This document shows, piece after piece, positions 8,188-18,307 of a stretch of 64,000 nt of DNA (positions are counted from its first letter, which is position 1; the number at the start of each line of letters is the position of its first letter). Both the position numbers and the translations under genes were made by a program. The notes beneath the pieces are model-generated. The model had not been told where the DNA came from. It saw only the letters and a list, made by a program, of their open reading frames with translations, and ran no database searches. The DNA is from Vibrio tasmaniensis (lineage in GTDB: Bacteria > Pseudomonadota > Gammaproteobacteria > Enterobacterales > Vibrionaceae), in contig NZ_AP025510.1 in the NCBI RefSeq assembly GCF_024347635.1, positions 1,488,001-1,552,000 on the forward strand, in the 5' to 3' direction.

Positions 8188-8227
8188 AAAAATGGACCTG
8201 ACTCGAATTGAGTAGGTCCATTTTTTC
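8188..8227 (+). terminator. Terminator of dmeF-marR
   Basis: TGGACCT/AGGTCCA (8193-8199, 8214-8220) with an inner ACTC/GAGT stem, an A-run before and a T-run after. Strong intrinsic terminator, 60 bp past the marR stop. Confidence 0.85.
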
Positions 8228-8687
8228 GCCGTTTTCGCTTGACTATACAATCACCAATCGATGGACTCACCGTTCAAAAAATAAGTCAAAATCTCCAATA
8301 TTGCTCTTCGTTCTTGCTCCGCTGATGAGCCAAAAAAATGTCATTTGCAGCCGTCAGATCAATAATTGCTCAAAGTTTTTTCATTCAAAGCCTTAATAGC
8401 AAGGCGTTCAGCCACTCACACTCCGTCAAATATCTGTCTCTCACTTTTATAATTCTATTAATGTACATGTAACAAAAGTGTGTTATTGATTGATTCGTCG
8501 TTAATGGGAATGAGCCTTCTCTGTTTAAATGTATTGATAATGTCACTACTGGCGGGCAGGGCCGCTGCAAAAACTCAACCTCATTAATGATAAAAAAATC
8601 ATAACAATAACTCGATCGCACTAGCCGTATATCCATGCTTTGATGCGATCAATTAGATACTTACAGTTAATTTAGTAAAGACGAGCC
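8228..8687. other. Intergenic region before the chemoreceptor
   Basis: About 460 bp without a supportable gene. An open frame at 8385-8636 on the minus strand has no ribosome-binding site or family resemblance. The stretch before 8688 presumably holds the chemoreceptor promoter, but I cannot point to a clear sigma-28 or sigma-70 site. Confidence 0.4.
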
Positions 8688-10469
8688 ATGTATATGAATA
8701 TAAAGAAAAAGCTCTATTCGTTGGGGGTGTTCTCCATCTTCGGCATGATTTCATTGTTGTTTACCACATCTCAATTTGCAGACACCACCGCTAAAATGAG
8801 CGAAGCCAAACAAATTACCAAAGAACTTGAAGTGCGACTGCTCAACCTTCGTCGTAACGAGAAAGATTTCTTACTTCGCAGTGATCTGAAATACCTCGAC
8901 AAGTTCGACGTAAATTACAAAAAATTCTTAGCGTCTGAATCTGAGCTTAATGCTGTGCTGAATGATCTGGGTTTGGCCAATAGTACGCATTTGCGTGAAG
9001 ATATCGAAACGTACCACACAAGCTTTGTTAACCTTGTTAAAGCCAGCCAAGTGTATGGACTAGCACGAGACAAAGGCTTGTTAGGGGAATTTCATGCTGT
9101 ACTCGATAACATCAGTGCCACCGCGAGTGCTGAACAAAAAATTGAGCTGTATCTCTTCAATGATCTGATCGAGAAGGGTGAGTTCGACCCAAGTGTTCTG
9201 TCTATTACTTCTAATGCGGGTGGCTCAGCTGCTTTGATAGAAGCAGCTCGTCAAGTCGTAGATCAGAAACGAGTGATAGGGTTAAAGCATAACGAAGGGT
9301 TACTAGGGCAAGCGCGCACAGGTTCGCACGTTATCGAGACTCAATTCAAAGAATTCTCGGCCGTGTTAGATCAACAGGCGCAACAAGAGATGGATAAACT
9401 ATCGCTGATCAACAACACCCTTTGCGTCACACTGTTAGTGGCGATCATTCTATTCAGCTGGTTAATCGTACGTTCAATCATCGGTAAGATTGAATCTCTA
9501 CTCACAGTGATCCGTAATATTGTTGATTCGAACGACGTGTCTATTCGTGCGACGGAGAATGGCAAAGACGAACTCGGTAAGCTAGGCGAATACTTCAATC
9601 AACTGCTAGACCAGCTTGAAGGGTTGATTGCGACGTCTCAATCTAAGTCACATCAGTTGACACAAAGTACGTCGAGCATGCATGACGAGCTAGAATCGGT
9701 CATCAAACAGTTCGAAGTTCAAGCAAACCACACCTCAACAATGACAACTTCAGTGCAAGAGATGGTACTGACTATTGGGGAAATATCAGAAAGTACATCG
9801 GTTGCGGCTGAAGGCGTTCATCAAGCGAAAGTGAATGCCGACAAAGGTCGTGAAGTGGTGGTCGATACTATAAATAACATTACCCAGTTGTCTGAACGCC
9901 TTTCAAGTAGCCAAGATTCGATTAGTTCTTTGAATCATCATGTCGATCAAATTGGTAGTGCCGTTAACATTATCCAAGGTATAGCGGAACAGACTAATCT
10001 ATTGGCACTAAACGCAGCCATTGAAGCCGCTCGTGCTGGTGAGCAAGGTCGTGGCTTCGCAGTTGTTGCAGATGAAGTCCGAGCGTTAGCAAGCAGAACG
10101 CACCAATCAACCACAGAAATCACCAGTGTAGTAACTGCAATCCAGAGCCAAATGAATGCTTCTATGACAGAGATTGGCGAGTGTAACCAACAAGGCCAGC
10201 TGACACTTAAAGATTCAGAAGAACTGGATGCAAGCTTGCAACTGATCTTGAGTGATATGGAAAGCATTCAGGGCAACTCAGAACGCATTGCTTCAGCGAT
10301 TGAAGAGCAGGGCGCTGTAATGACGCAAGTGAGTGACTCGATCACTGAGTTGAATACTATCTCGAATGATAACAACGCTTCGGCGCAGCATTGCTTAGTT
10401 GAAGTCGATAAAGTAGCCGAGCAAGCGAATGATATGGATCAAGCGGTAGCGCAGTTTAAGACGTCATAA
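8688..10469 (+). CDS. Methyl-accepting chemotaxis protein, likely HBM-type sensor
   Basis: 593 residues. TM1 is at about 10-28. The periplasmic region (about 30-240) is all helical and contains [14 protein letters not shown] and GLLGEFH, both typical of helical bimodular (HBM) sensor domains. TM2 is about 243-263, a HAMP domain about 265-315, and the cytoplasmic signalling domain follows. The hairpin tip is at about 435-470 with [20 protein letters not shown] and [15 protein letters not shown], which bind CheA and CheW. HBM receptors in other bacteria sense organic acids or polyamines; the ligand here is unknown. ATG 8694 is an equally possible start. It is monocistronic with a terminator at 10518. 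Confidence 0.93.
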   Translation: MYMNIKKKLYSLGVFSIFGMISLLFTTSQFADTTAKMSEAKQITKELEVRLLNLRRNEKDFLLRSDLKYLDKFDVNYKKFLASESELNAVLNDLGLANSTHLREDIETYHTSFVNLVKASQVYGLARDKGLLGEFHAVLDNISATASAEQKIELYLFNDLIEKGEFDPSVLSITSNAGGSAALIEAARQVVDQKRVIGLKHNEGLLGQARTGSHVIETQFKEFSAVLDQQAQQEMDKLSLINNTLCVTLLVAIILFSWLIVRSIIGKIESLLTVIRNIVDSNDVSIRATENGKDELGKLGEYFNQLLDQLEGLIATSQSKSHQLTQSTSSMHDELESVIKQFEVQANHTSTMTTSVQEMVLTIGEISESTSVAAEGVHQAKVNADKGREVVVDTINNITQLSERLSSSQDSISSLNHHVDQIGSAVNIIQGIAEQTNLLALNAAIEAARAGEQGRGFAVVADEVRALASRTHQSTTEITSVVTAIQSQMNASMTEIGECNQQGQLTLKDSEELDASLQLILSDMESIQGNSERIASAIEEQGAVMTQVSDSITELNTISNDNNASAQHCLVEVDKVAEQANDMDQAVAQFKTS

Positions 10470-10517
10470 GATTTCTAGAGCAATCTTTAAACCAAAGATG
10501 TGAATTAATTGAAACTC

Positions 10518-10547
10518 AAGGCGTGAATTATTTGCGCCTTTTTTATA
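10518..10547 (+). terminator. Terminator of chemoreceptor gene
   Basis: AAGGCG/CGCCTT (10518-10523, 10535-10540) with an 11-base loop and a T-run, 50 bp past the stop. Confidence 0.7.
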
Positions 10548-10573
10548 CATGAAATTGATTACCCAAAAGAGTC

Positions 10574-10614
10574 GAACAGAAAACGGCCCGATCTGGGGGA
10601 AGATCTGGGCCGTT
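10574..10614 (-). terminator. Terminator of the minus-strand gene at 10627
   Basis: AACGGCCC/GGGCCGTT (10582-10589, 10607-10614) with an inner GATCT/AGATC pairing. On the minus strand it is followed by TTTTCTGTT, just past the stop at 10627. Confidence 0.85.
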
Positions 10615-10626
10615 ATATTTCGTATT

Positions 10627-10875
10627 TTAGGGGAATGACTTATTTCTGCCTTCCAGCACATCCAGTGCCAATTTAACCGCTTTATCAATATTGTCGCATC
10701 CCGCTAATTTGCCCGAACTGATAGGACCAAGCACATTAGCGTACAACGAGATCTGCTTGTTAAATGGCAGGCTCAACTGCTCATATAACCGCTGTCTAAT
10801 CTCGGCATGCTGCTCAGGAGCGTGTGCAGCAAGGTTTTTTAAAGTGTCATAAACAAGAGTGGTGGTAGTGTTCAT
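10627..10875 (-). CDS. Small hypothetical protein (82 aa)
   Basis: ATG 10875 (MNTTTTLVYDTLKNLAA) is preceded by AAAGAGACG; an alternative ATG lies at 10890. The 82 residues look soluble and mostly helical, ending in KAVKLALDVLEGRNKSFP. A strong terminator directly after the stop supports it as a real gene. I do not recognise a family. It is convergent with the chemoreceptor gene, with no functional link visible. Confidence 0.65.
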   Translation of the reverse strand: MNTTTTLVYDTLKNLAAHAPEQHAEIRQRLYEQLSLPFNKQISLYANVLGPISSGKLAGCDNIDKAVKLALDVLEGRNKSFP

Positions 10876-11131
10876 TCGTCTCTTTATCATTAAGTGGGAG
10901 ACGTTTATTTTATAACCTTTTCAGATTCTTTTACTGTGATATAAGTCATACAATATTATTAATGTTTTTCTCTTTTTAATCGAATGAGAATAAGGCATTA
11001 CAAAATGGACTTAAGTATCTGTGGAATAAAACTAAAATAATGACAGACTATCGAAGAAACGAACGAATTGGCATGAGTTATGTCTTTGGATCGCTTCGAA
11101 TAAACGTTAAATCTTACGGAAGAGGAACAGC

Positions 11132-12142
11132 ATGCATTACGACGTATTCAATGGAGACGCAGACGGCATCATCGCGTTGTTACAACTGCGATTAAGTGAA
11201 CCGAGAGAGAGCGTACTCGTGACCGGTGTAAAGCGTGATATTAAGTTGGTTTCTCAAGTTTCCAGTCAAATCATGGAGCCAGGCACACCAAATGAGGTCT
11301 CTTCCGTTACTGTTCTTGATGTGTCGATGGAGAAGAACCTGCCAGCATTGCACTCACTGTTAGATGCCAACATCGATGTGTTTTACTGCGATCACCATCG
11401 GACAGGGGACGTGCCAATCTCTGAGCATTTAAACACTCTGATAGACACCTCTCCAGAGAGCTGCACGAGTTTACTGATTAACCAAAAGCTGAAAGGTGCA
11501 CACGTAGCTTGGGCAATCGCGGCGGCCTTTGGTGACAATTTAAAAACAGTGGCCGCACAGTTAGCTGATGAAAATGGATTCGAACAATCACAAATTGAAT
11601 TTTTAGAAGAGCTCGGTACCTTGGTTAATTACAACGGCTACGGTACCTCACTGAGCGATTTGCACTTCACGCCAGTTGAGCTCTACCAAACCCTTTATCA
11701 ATATCCGAATCCGTTTGATCTTTTGGATGACAAAGACTCGGTGTTTTATCGACTACGAGCTGCTTACCAAAATGACCGCCAGCAATTATCAAACCTTGCC
11801 CCAGTTTATGAAAGTAAAGTCGCACGTGTGTTTGAACTGCCTGGTGAGACTTGGGCAAGGCGTATCAGCGGTGTATTTGGCAATGAGATCGTGAATCAAG
11901 ATCCAAACCGAGCGCAAGCAGTATTAACGAAAAACCAAGATGGCGAATCTTATACTGTTAGCCTAAGAGCTCCACTATCCAATAGAACGGGCGCAGACGA
12001 AATTTGTTCAAGCTTTGTAACTGGCGGAGGGAGAAAAGCAGCGGCTGGTATTAATCAACTTAGTGAGCTTGATAAGGTGAATTTGATTTCATTAATGGAT
12101 GATTATTATTCACTTGGTGTGAAAGGCGACCTCAAAACATAA
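11132..12142 (+). CDS. DHH-family phosphoesterase-like protein
   Basis: ATG 11132 follows GGAAGAGGAA and gives 336 residues. DHH-family motifs are present: NGDADGI at residues 7-13 (motif I), VLDVSM (motif II, near 70), and YCDHHRTG near 87 (the DHH motif). A late GGGRKAAAGI (about 305-315) corresponds to the substrate-binding GGGHxxAAG-type motif of the DHHA1 domain, with R in place of H. DHH/DHHA1 enzymes cleave phosphodiesters in short RNAs, cyclic dinucleotides or PAP. Which substrate applies cannot be told from the sequence. The gene stands alone. Confidence 0.85.
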   Translation: MHYDVFNGDADGIIALLQLRLSEPRESVLVTGVKRDIKLVSQVSSQIMEPGTPNEVSSVTVLDVSMEKNLPALHSLLDANIDVFYCDHHRTGDVPISEHLNTLIDTSPESCTSLLINQKLKGAHVAWAIAAAFGDNLKTVAAQLADENGFEQSQIEFLEELGTLVNYNGYGTSLSDLHFTPVELYQTLYQYPNPFDLLDDKDSVFYRLRAAYQNDRQQLSNLAPVYESKVARVFELPGETWARRISGVFGNEIVNQDPNRAQAVLTKNQDGESYTVSLRAPLSNRTGADEICSSFVTGGGRKAAAGINQLSELDKVNLISLMDDYYSLGVKGDLKT

Positions 12143-12605
12143 CAGGATTACGCGTACAACCCCCCTATATTCCCACTGCCATATCAATCACGCGTACATA
12201 TAAATTGCATATGTGCGGAAATTTTCTTTATCTGTTTTAATGATATTGATCGCAATCATTAATCCCAGTAATGGCGGGGTTTATTGGCTGTGCCGTTTCT
12301 TTTTCTTTCTGAATCTTATTTTTGGTTTTTCTTGTGTCTAGTGTTAATTGTTCATGTGAATTGAGCTGTAATATGCATTTGTCAAATCAATACCTCGAGC
12401 CATAAATACGAGATTTTGACATTTCACTTTGAATGAAAAGTCAAAAGTATATTAATTCTTATATTCAATCTGTGACTTAAAATCACAAGTTAAATCAAAG
12501 GTTATCTTTTCCTATAAATTCCATTACTTAACTATAAATATTCATGGCTAAAATAATTGGGTTCGGTTGTGATTGGCACAGCTGTTAAGTTAGGAAGTGG
12601 GACTA
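12143..12605. promoter_or_regulatory. Long chitinase upstream region with two palindromes
   Basis: The 463-bp AT-rich region has no gene. It holds TAATGAT-N10-ATCATTA (12238-12244, 12255-12261) and TGTGA-N7-TCACA (12471-12475, 12483-12487). The second resembles a CRP site but has 7 rather than 6 central bases. Chitinase genes in vibrios are controlled by chitin sensing and catabolite repression, so these are plausible regulator sites. Neither binding partner is proven. Confidence 0.4.
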
Positions 12606-14795
12606 ATGTTGAAACGTAAAGCTTTACAATTAGCTGTATCGGTCGGCATGGCGGCCATGTCTAGCGCTGTTTATGCGAATGGTTCAGACATGACGAATCC
12701 AGATTCAGGCGTTGTGGTTGGTTATTGGCATAACTGGTGTGATGGTGCGGGTTATCAAGGTGGCAATGCGCCCTGCGTGACGTTGAATGAAGTGAATCCT
12801 ATGTACAACATCGTGAATGTGTCGTTCATGAAGGTTTACGATGTGGCGGATGGTCGAATTCCAACGTTTAAATTGGACCCTACCATTGGGCTTTCTGAAG
12901 AACAATTTATTGGCCAAATTTCTGAACTCAACAAGCAAGGTCGTTCTGTACTTTTGGCTTTGGGTGGTGCTGATGCACACGTAGAGCTAAAAACAGGTGA
13001 TGAAAGAGCCTTTGCTGATGAGATTATCCGCCTTACTGAGCGTTACGGTTTCGATGGCCTAGATATCGACCTTGAACAAGCAGCCGTAACCGCAGCAAAC
13101 AACCAAACCGTGATTCCAGATGCACTTAAGCTAGTGAAAGACCATTATCGTGCAGAAGGTAAAAATTTCCTTATTACTATGGCGCCTGAGTTCCCTTATC
13201 TAACGACAGGCGGTAAGTACGTTCCTTACATTGATAATCTAGAGGGTTATTACGACTGGATTAACCCACAGTTCTACAACCAAGGTGGCGATGGCATTTG
13301 GGTTGAAGGCGTGGGTTGGATCGCGCAAAACAATGATGCGCTAAAACAAGAGTTCATCTACTACATTTCTGATTCTCTAATTAATGGTACGCGTGGATTC
13401 CACAAGATCCCACACGACAAACTTGTGTTTGGTATACCTTCAAGTATCGATGCAGCAGCAACCGGATTTGTTCAAGAGCCAAAAGATTTGTACGACGCGT
13501 TTGATAGCCTAACGGCGCAAGGTCAACCCCTGCGCGGCATAATGACGTGGTCTATTAACTGGGACATGGGTACAAACAAGAACGGTCAACAATACAACGA
13601 ACAATTTATTAAAGATTACGGCCCGTTTGTACACGGTCAAGTGACGCCCCCACCAGTAGAGGGTGAACCTGTCATGAAAGGTGTTGAAAGTACGCGTGTT
13701 CTTCACAGTCGTCCATTTGACCCATTGGAAGGTGTAACGGCAATAGACAAAGAAGACGGCGATCTAACTTCATCAATCGATGTTGAAGGTTATGTTGAAA
13801 CCAGTGTCATCGGTACTTACGTTTTGACTTACCGAGTGAAAGACAGCGATAACAACGAAACCACTAAGGCGAGAACGGTAGAGGTTTACAGCCAGAAGCC
13901 AGTATTCAATGGTGTTTCTGATACAACCGTTGTACTTGGTACTGCATTTGCCCCAATGGTTGGTGTAACTGCTAACGATGCAGAAGATGGTGACCTAACG
14001 AGTTCTATCACACACTCGGGTAGTGTCGACGTGAATGAAATGGGCAACTACACGCTTGTATATAGTGTGACAGACAGCGCTCACCAAACCGTTAACGCAG
14101 AACGTAACGTGTCTGTGACTGATGGCTCTAACTGTGCTGCTGCATGGGATGCTGATACCGTTTATGTTGAAGGCGACCAAGTATCTCATGACGGTTCAAC
14201 GTGGGGAGCGGGTTGGTACACTCGTGGTGAAGAGCCAGGAACGACAGGAGAGTGGGGCGTTTGGAGAAAAGTATCAGACTCTTCATGTGGCGGTAACCCA
14301 GATCCGGGCGATGACTTAGCGCTTTCAGTTTCGGGCCTTCAGTCAGAATATGCGCCGGAGAGCGGCAATGTTCGTTTAGCTCTAACACTGACATCAAATG
14401 AAGCGTTGGATGTTACGGCTATGGTAATCAACAGTGCAGGTACTGTCGTTGATCAAACCAAAGTTAACTTAACGGACAGCCGCGCTATTACCATCGATTT
14501 GTACGATGTAACGGAAGGGCAATATGCACTTGAAGTTGTCGGTAAAGCATCTGACGGTGAAATGGTGATGGTAAACAATTCGTTCGTTGTAAAAGACGGT
14601 GGCGGAACGACGCCACCGCCAGGTGATTACCCTCCATATGAAGCGGGCAAAAACTATGCGGCAGGTGACATTGTTGTGGGTCGCGATAATGGCTTGTATG
14701 AATGTAAGCCTTGGCCATACACGGCTTGGTGTGCAAGCCCTGCTTACGCCCCTGCAGACAGTCAATACTGGCAAGACGCTTGGATAAAGCTGTAA
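12606..14795 (+). CDS. Secreted GH18 chitinase with two Ig-like and two chitin-binding modules
   Basis: ATG 12606 follows AGGAAG at 8-base spacing; 729 residues. A signal peptide (MLKRKALQLAVSVGMAAMSS, cut after VYA) sends it out of the cell. The GH18 catalytic domain (about 30-345) contains VVGYWHNW, LLALGGAD and FDGLDIDLE with the catalytic acid E157, then PQFYNQGG and MTWSINWD. It resembles the ChiD-like subgroup. Two bacterial Ig-like repeats (about 355-428 and 430-506, each with EDGDLTSSI) form a stalk. A CBM5/12 module (about 508-555, WGAGWYTRGEEPG) and a C-terminal carbohydrate-binding module (about 680-729) bind chitin. It hydrolyses chitin for carbon and nitrogen. Own terminator at 14844. 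Confidence 0.95.
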   Translation: MLKRKALQLAVSVGMAAMSSAVYANGSDMTNPDSGVVVGYWHNWCDGAGYQGGNAPCVTLNEVNPMYNIVNVSFMKVYDVADGRIPTFKLDPTIGLSEEQFIGQISELNKQGRSVLLALGGADAHVELKTGDERAFADEIIRLTERYGFDGLDIDLEQAAVTAANNQTVIPDALKLVKDHYRAEGKNFLITMAPEFPYLTTGGKYVPYIDNLEGYYDWINPQFYNQGGDGIWVEGVGWIAQNNDALKQEFIYYISDSLINGTRGFHKIPHDKLVFGIPSSIDAAATGFVQEPKDLYDAFDSLTAQGQPLRGIMTWSINWDMGTNKNGQQYNEQFIKDYGPFVHGQVTPPPVEGEPVMKGVESTRVLHSRPFDPLEGVTAIDKEDGDLTSSIDVEGYVETSVIGTYVLTYRVKDSDNNETTKARTVEVYSQKPVFNGVSDTTVVLGTAFAPMVGVTANDAEDGDLTSSITHSGSVDVNEMGNYTLVYSVTDSAHQTVNAERNVSVTDGSNCAAAWDADTVYVEGDQVSHDGSTWGAGWYTRGEEPGTTGEWGVWRKVSDSSCGGNPDPGDDLALSVSGLQSEYAPESGNVRLALTLTSNEALDVTAMVINSAGTVVDQTKVNLTDSRAITIDLYDVTEGQYALEVVGKASDGEMVMVNNSFVVKDGGGTTPPPGDYPPYEAGKNYAAGDIVVGRDNGLYECKPWPYTAWCASPAYAPADSQYWQDAWIKL

Positions 14796-14843
14796 GATCT
14801 TGGTTGAGAAACTTACAAGCTAGTTAATTAAAGCTAACGATAG

Positions 14844-14872
14844 AAGAGAGGTCATTTGGCCTCTCTTTTTTA
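14844..14872 (+). terminator. Terminator of chitinase gene
   Basis: AAGAGAGG/CCTCTCTT (14844-14851, 14860-14867) with an 8-base loop and a T-run. Confidence 0.88.
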
Positions 14873-15034
14873 TGTCTTAAGTTATCTAAACTAGGCTTTC
14901 AAAACCTTAGTTAGCGTTAAATTCGGCCCTTCACATTGTATAACATAAAAATAAGAGTGATTATCAATTGTATTAATTCTGAGGAAATAGCACTATACGT
15001 ATATTGAATCTTCTGTATTTTGAATATCCTTATA

Positions 15035-15955
15035 ATGAATCTTGCCCAAGTTGACCTAAACCTACTCGTTATTCTTAAACACCTTCTTGAAGAGAAGCAC
15101 GTATCAAACACAGCCTTGGCGTTGGACATGAGCCAACCGACGGTGAGTCGTTCACTACAAAAGCTACGAACGGTATTCAACGATGACTTGTTAGTCCGCG
15201 CAGCCTATGGTTATGAGTTAACCCCGAAAGCAGAAGTTATTAAGCAAGACCTCAACTCTGTGCTCACACGCCTTGAGAAATTGGTCCATGGAGACGTATT
15301 TGAACCGGAGACGAGTAATAGTACCGTTCGGTTCTTTGGCTTGGTTCCTCAGGTTTCACACCTTTTGCCAAAAGTCGTGGCGCAAATCCGCAAGCAAGCA
15401 CCGAATATGCTTGTCGATATCGACTCGATTCCTAAACGACACTTTGAACCTCTGTTATCAGGTGATGCGCACTTTGTATTGTCGACGCATGAACCATTAA
15501 GTTCTGAACAAAACTTGTATCGAATGTTCGTAATCAGTCGCGATTATCGGTTATTGATGAGCAAAGACCACCCTCTGGCGGATAAAGAGATCACCGTTGA
15601 TGATTTATTGAGTAGCCAACTCGGCCAGATCTCACTGCAAGGGGATAAGAAGCTCTCGATTGAAAGTCGTTTCAAAGATTTGGGCTTGATTGATAAGCAG
15701 CGTCAGTTATCAATACCGATTCAACTGTCTAACTTTAATGTCGCACCGGACATGGCTGAAGCGACCGATATCATCTTTCACCTGCCGACACCTTTCGCTC
15801 AACAAGCAGCAAAACAGAGAAACCTTGTTTGTAAACGCGTACCCAAAGCGATCAGGAGCCCATCAGAAGACGTATATCTTTACTGGCATAAACGTTTCCA
15901 CAATGACCCTATGTGTCGTTGGATTCGTGAACTATTTAAAGAGATATACTCCTAA
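15035..15955 (+). CDS. LysR-family transcriptional regulator
   Basis: ATG 15035 (MNLAQVDLNLLVILKHLLEE) is the usual LysR opening; an upstream TTG at 15020 only adds five residues. 306 residues. The helix-turn-helix is at about 18-40 (ALALDMSQPTVSRSLQKLR), and the effector domain runs from about 95 to the end. It lies between the chitinase and a TonB receptor, all on the plus strand. Its target could be either. The tandem order next to an iron-type receptor recalls, but does not match, the divergent irgB-irgA pair of V. cholerae. No clear T-N11-A operator was identified. Confidence 0.9.
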   Translation: MNLAQVDLNLLVILKHLLEEKHVSNTALALDMSQPTVSRSLQKLRTVFNDDLLVRAAYGYELTPKAEVIKQDLNSVLTRLEKLVHGDVFEPETSNSTVRFFGLVPQVSHLLPKVVAQIRKQAPNMLVDIDSIPKRHFEPLLSGDAHFVLSTHEPLSSEQNLYRMFVISRDYRLLMSKDHPLADKEITVDDLLSSQLGQISLQGDKKLSIESRFKDLGLIDKQRQLSIPIQLSNFNVAPDMAEATDIIFHLPTPFAQQAAKQRNLVCKRVPKAIRSPSEDVYLYWHKRFHNDPMCRWIRELFKEIYS

Positions 15956-16091
15956 ATCATCTGGCACCTGAATGTTACTGGTTTAATGCTAATGAATTGA
16001 ATATATGTTGTCTATGTTATTTAAGAAATGAATAATCATAATGAATTTTCAACATGAAACTTTCGTTGATTGGAGTGGTAACTGGTTGTTT

Positions 16092-16116
16092 AATGCAAAC
16101 CATTATCATTACTAAT
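16092..16116. promoter_or_regulatory. Possible Fur box before TonB receptor
   Basis: The segment contains CATTATCATTACT, two adjacent hexamers close to the Fur repeat (reverse of GATAAT), 21-45 bp upstream of the receptor start. The third hexamer is poor. Confidence 0.4.
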
Positions 16117-16136
16117 TACATATAAGAATAAATATC

Positions 16137-18167
16137 ATGTCTGAGAAATCTCTTTTGATTCGTAAACCTCTTATGATTCGTAAACCCCTTTCGGTCGCAG
16201 TAGCTGTTATTTGCACCTCACTTTCGGCTAACGTGTTTGCGCAAAAAGAAACGCAAGTTACAGATGAACAAATGGTTGTTACGGCAACTCGTACTGAAAT
16301 GGCTCTAAAACAAGCGCCAGCTTCAATGTCGGTTATCACCGCTCAAGACATCGAAGACAGCCCTGGAATCACTTTGGCTGACATCGTTGCAGAATCAACG
16401 AGTGTGGAATCTGATTTTGATAGCACACGTGCTGGCCGTCAGATGATCTCTATTCGTGGTATGGATTCAGACTATACGCTTATCATGGTGAATGGTCGTC
16501 GCTTAAGCTCTGCAAGTGCCATCATTCGTGGTAACGATTTCGATCTCTCGACTATTCCCGCTGAGTCAATCGAACGTGTTGAAATCATCCGCGGCCCAAT
16601 GTCTGCACTTTACGGTTCAGATGGTATGGGTGGCACAATCAACATCATCACCAAAGCTCCAGAAAATGATTGGAGCTCAACGATTAACATGGACACTTCA
16701 TCTCCATTAGACGGAGATGGTGGGGAAGAATATTCTGTTGGTTTTACCACGTCCGGTGCACTAATTGATGATGAGTTGTTTGCGCGTTTTTCTTTAAATC
16801 AAACCTCGCGTGACGCATGGCAACCATATACTGGTAATGGTCGAGAAAATATTACCGCTCTTGAGGAACGCGACACTTTAAGTTTGCTTGCCAACCTGAC
16901 ATGGAACATGACAGACAATCAGACGATTGATTTAGACCTTGGCTATAGTGACGATAAACGTGATGGTTTAGCTGAGTATGCTACAGGTTTGAACCTCGTG
17001 GACAGTAATGTTGTACGTAACAGTCAAGCGATTACACACAGCGGTTTTTGGAGCTGGGGTGACACACAAGTTCGTTACTCTCGTGAAAACGTGACAGATA
17101 ATGATGCAGCTGATCTAGGTAACAATTACAGTAGTGATGTAGAAGAGCTAACTCAAATAGTAGAAGCATCAGCGACGACTTATCTTGGTGAGAGTCACAC
17201 CGTAACTTTTGGTATGGACTACCAGTTGAGCGAATTGACCAACAAAGAAAACTTGATCAATGGTACATCAGAAGCGTATCAAGGTGCTTTGTTTGTTCAA
17301 GACCAGTGGTTGATGACTGAACAACTCACCGCAACCATTGGTGGGCGTTTAGATAAGCACGAATTGTACGGTGAAGAATTCAGCCCGCGTGTGTACTTAG
17401 TTCACCAAACGACTAATGATCTCATCATCAAAGGTGGTGTGGGTAAGGCTTTCAAAGCACCTTCGTTGACTCAAAACCAAGCCGACTACACGGTTAATAG
17501 CTGTAAGGGAGCGTGCGATTTATATGGCAACGAAAACCTGAAGCCTGAAACGAGCTTGAACTATGAAATTGCAGCAATATACAACCAACCACGTTGGAAT
17601 GTTGAAGGTGCCTTGTTCCGCAACGAAATCAACGACCTTATTGATCGCGATGAAACGTACTGCGAGAACGGTGGAGTGTTTGAATCAGGTAAAGGTTGCG
17701 CGGACAGTTCTAGCTCAACTGGCTATGTGAAAGGGAAGCGTACTTATACCAATGTATCTGAGGCGGTGGTTCAAGGTGCAGAACTTACGGGTCAATTCCA
17801 GATTACCGATGAGTGGGGCGTGTCTGGTAACTACACGTTCTTAGACACAGAAGATAAGTCAACGGGTGAAGAACTGCTTGAGCGTTACAAGCATTCAGGT
17901 TTAGTTAAACTGAACTGGAGCCCAACTTTCGATCTGAATACCTTTATTAGTGCGCGTTACCGTGGCGAACGCAATATCGAAAGCGACTTAACGCAAGATG
18001 CATACACTACTTTAAACATTGGTGGCGTATACAACATTAATGATTCGGTTAGAGTGCGTGCAGGTATTACTAACTTGACTGATGAAGCTGTATCACAAGA
18101 GCTAGAGAGTATGGGTTATGTTGAAGAGCCACGTACTTACTACGTAGGTATGACAGCGGACTTCTAA
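16137..18167 (+). CDS. TonB-dependent receptor, catecholate-siderophore (IrgA/CirA/FepA) type
   Basis: 676 residues: a signal peptide (ending about ANVFA), a TonB box (DEQMVVTATRTE), a plug domain (about 50-160: IRGMDSDYTLIMVNGRR, VEIIRGPMSALYGSDGMGGTINI) and a 22-strand barrel ending in F. It imports an iron complex across the outer membrane using TonB energy. The plug resembles CirA/IrgA-type receptors, but the ligand is inferred. The N-terminus holds an 18-bp duplication (IRKPLMIRKPL), so the true start may be the internal ATG 16173. A possible Fur box precedes it and a terminator follows. Confidence 0.88.
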   Translation: MSEKSLLIRKPLMIRKPLSVAVAVICTSLSANVFAQKETQVTDEQMVVTATRTEMALKQAPASMSVITAQDIEDSPGITLADIVAESTSVESDFDSTRAGRQMISIRGMDSDYTLIMVNGRRLSSASAIIRGNDFDLSTIPAESIERVEIIRGPMSALYGSDGMGGTINIITKAPENDWSSTINMDTSSPLDGDGGEEYSVGFTTSGALIDDELFARFSLNQTSRDAWQPYTGNGRENITALEERDTLSLLANLTWNMTDNQTIDLDLGYSDDKRDGLAEYATGLNLVDSNVVRNSQAITHSGFWSWGDTQVRYSRENVTDNDAADLGNNYSSDVEELTQIVEASATTYLGESHTVTFGMDYQLSELTNKENLINGTSEAYQGALFVQDQWLMTEQLTATIGGRLDKHELYGEEFSPRVYLVHQTTNDLIIKGGVGKAFKAPSLTQNQADYTVNSCKGACDLYGNENLKPETSLNYEIAAIYNQPRWNVEGALFRNEINDLIDRDETYCENGGVFESGKGCADSSSSTGYVKGKRTYTNVSEAVVQGAELTGQFQITDEWGVSGNYTFLDTEDKSTGEELLERYKHSGLVKLNWSPTFDLNTFISARYRGERNIESDLTQDAYTTLNIGGVYNINDSVRVRAGITNLTDEAVSQELESMGYVEEPRTYYVGMTADF

Positions 18168-18209
18168 TCAATCTGTGTTTGATTTGGTAGGAAGAGACAT
18201 ATAGAAACG

Positions 18210-18267
18210 AAGAACCCACATTGGCTCGATACTCTATAAAGAGAACGGCGAGTGTGGGTTCTTTTTT
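18210..18267 (+). terminator. Terminator of TonB receptor gene
   Basis: AGAACCCACA/TGTGGGTTCT (18211-18220, 18253-18262) with an inner structured loop and a T-run. It also faces the convergent methyltransferase gene. Confidence 0.75.
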
Positions 18268-18307
18268 GTGTGCTTGTATCGGTTTAATTCGTTTGGAATT
18301 GGCTTAC

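Noticed and set aside
8385..8636. Minus-strand frame of 83 residues
   Set aside because: No ribosome-binding site or family; lies in the leader of the chemoreceptor.
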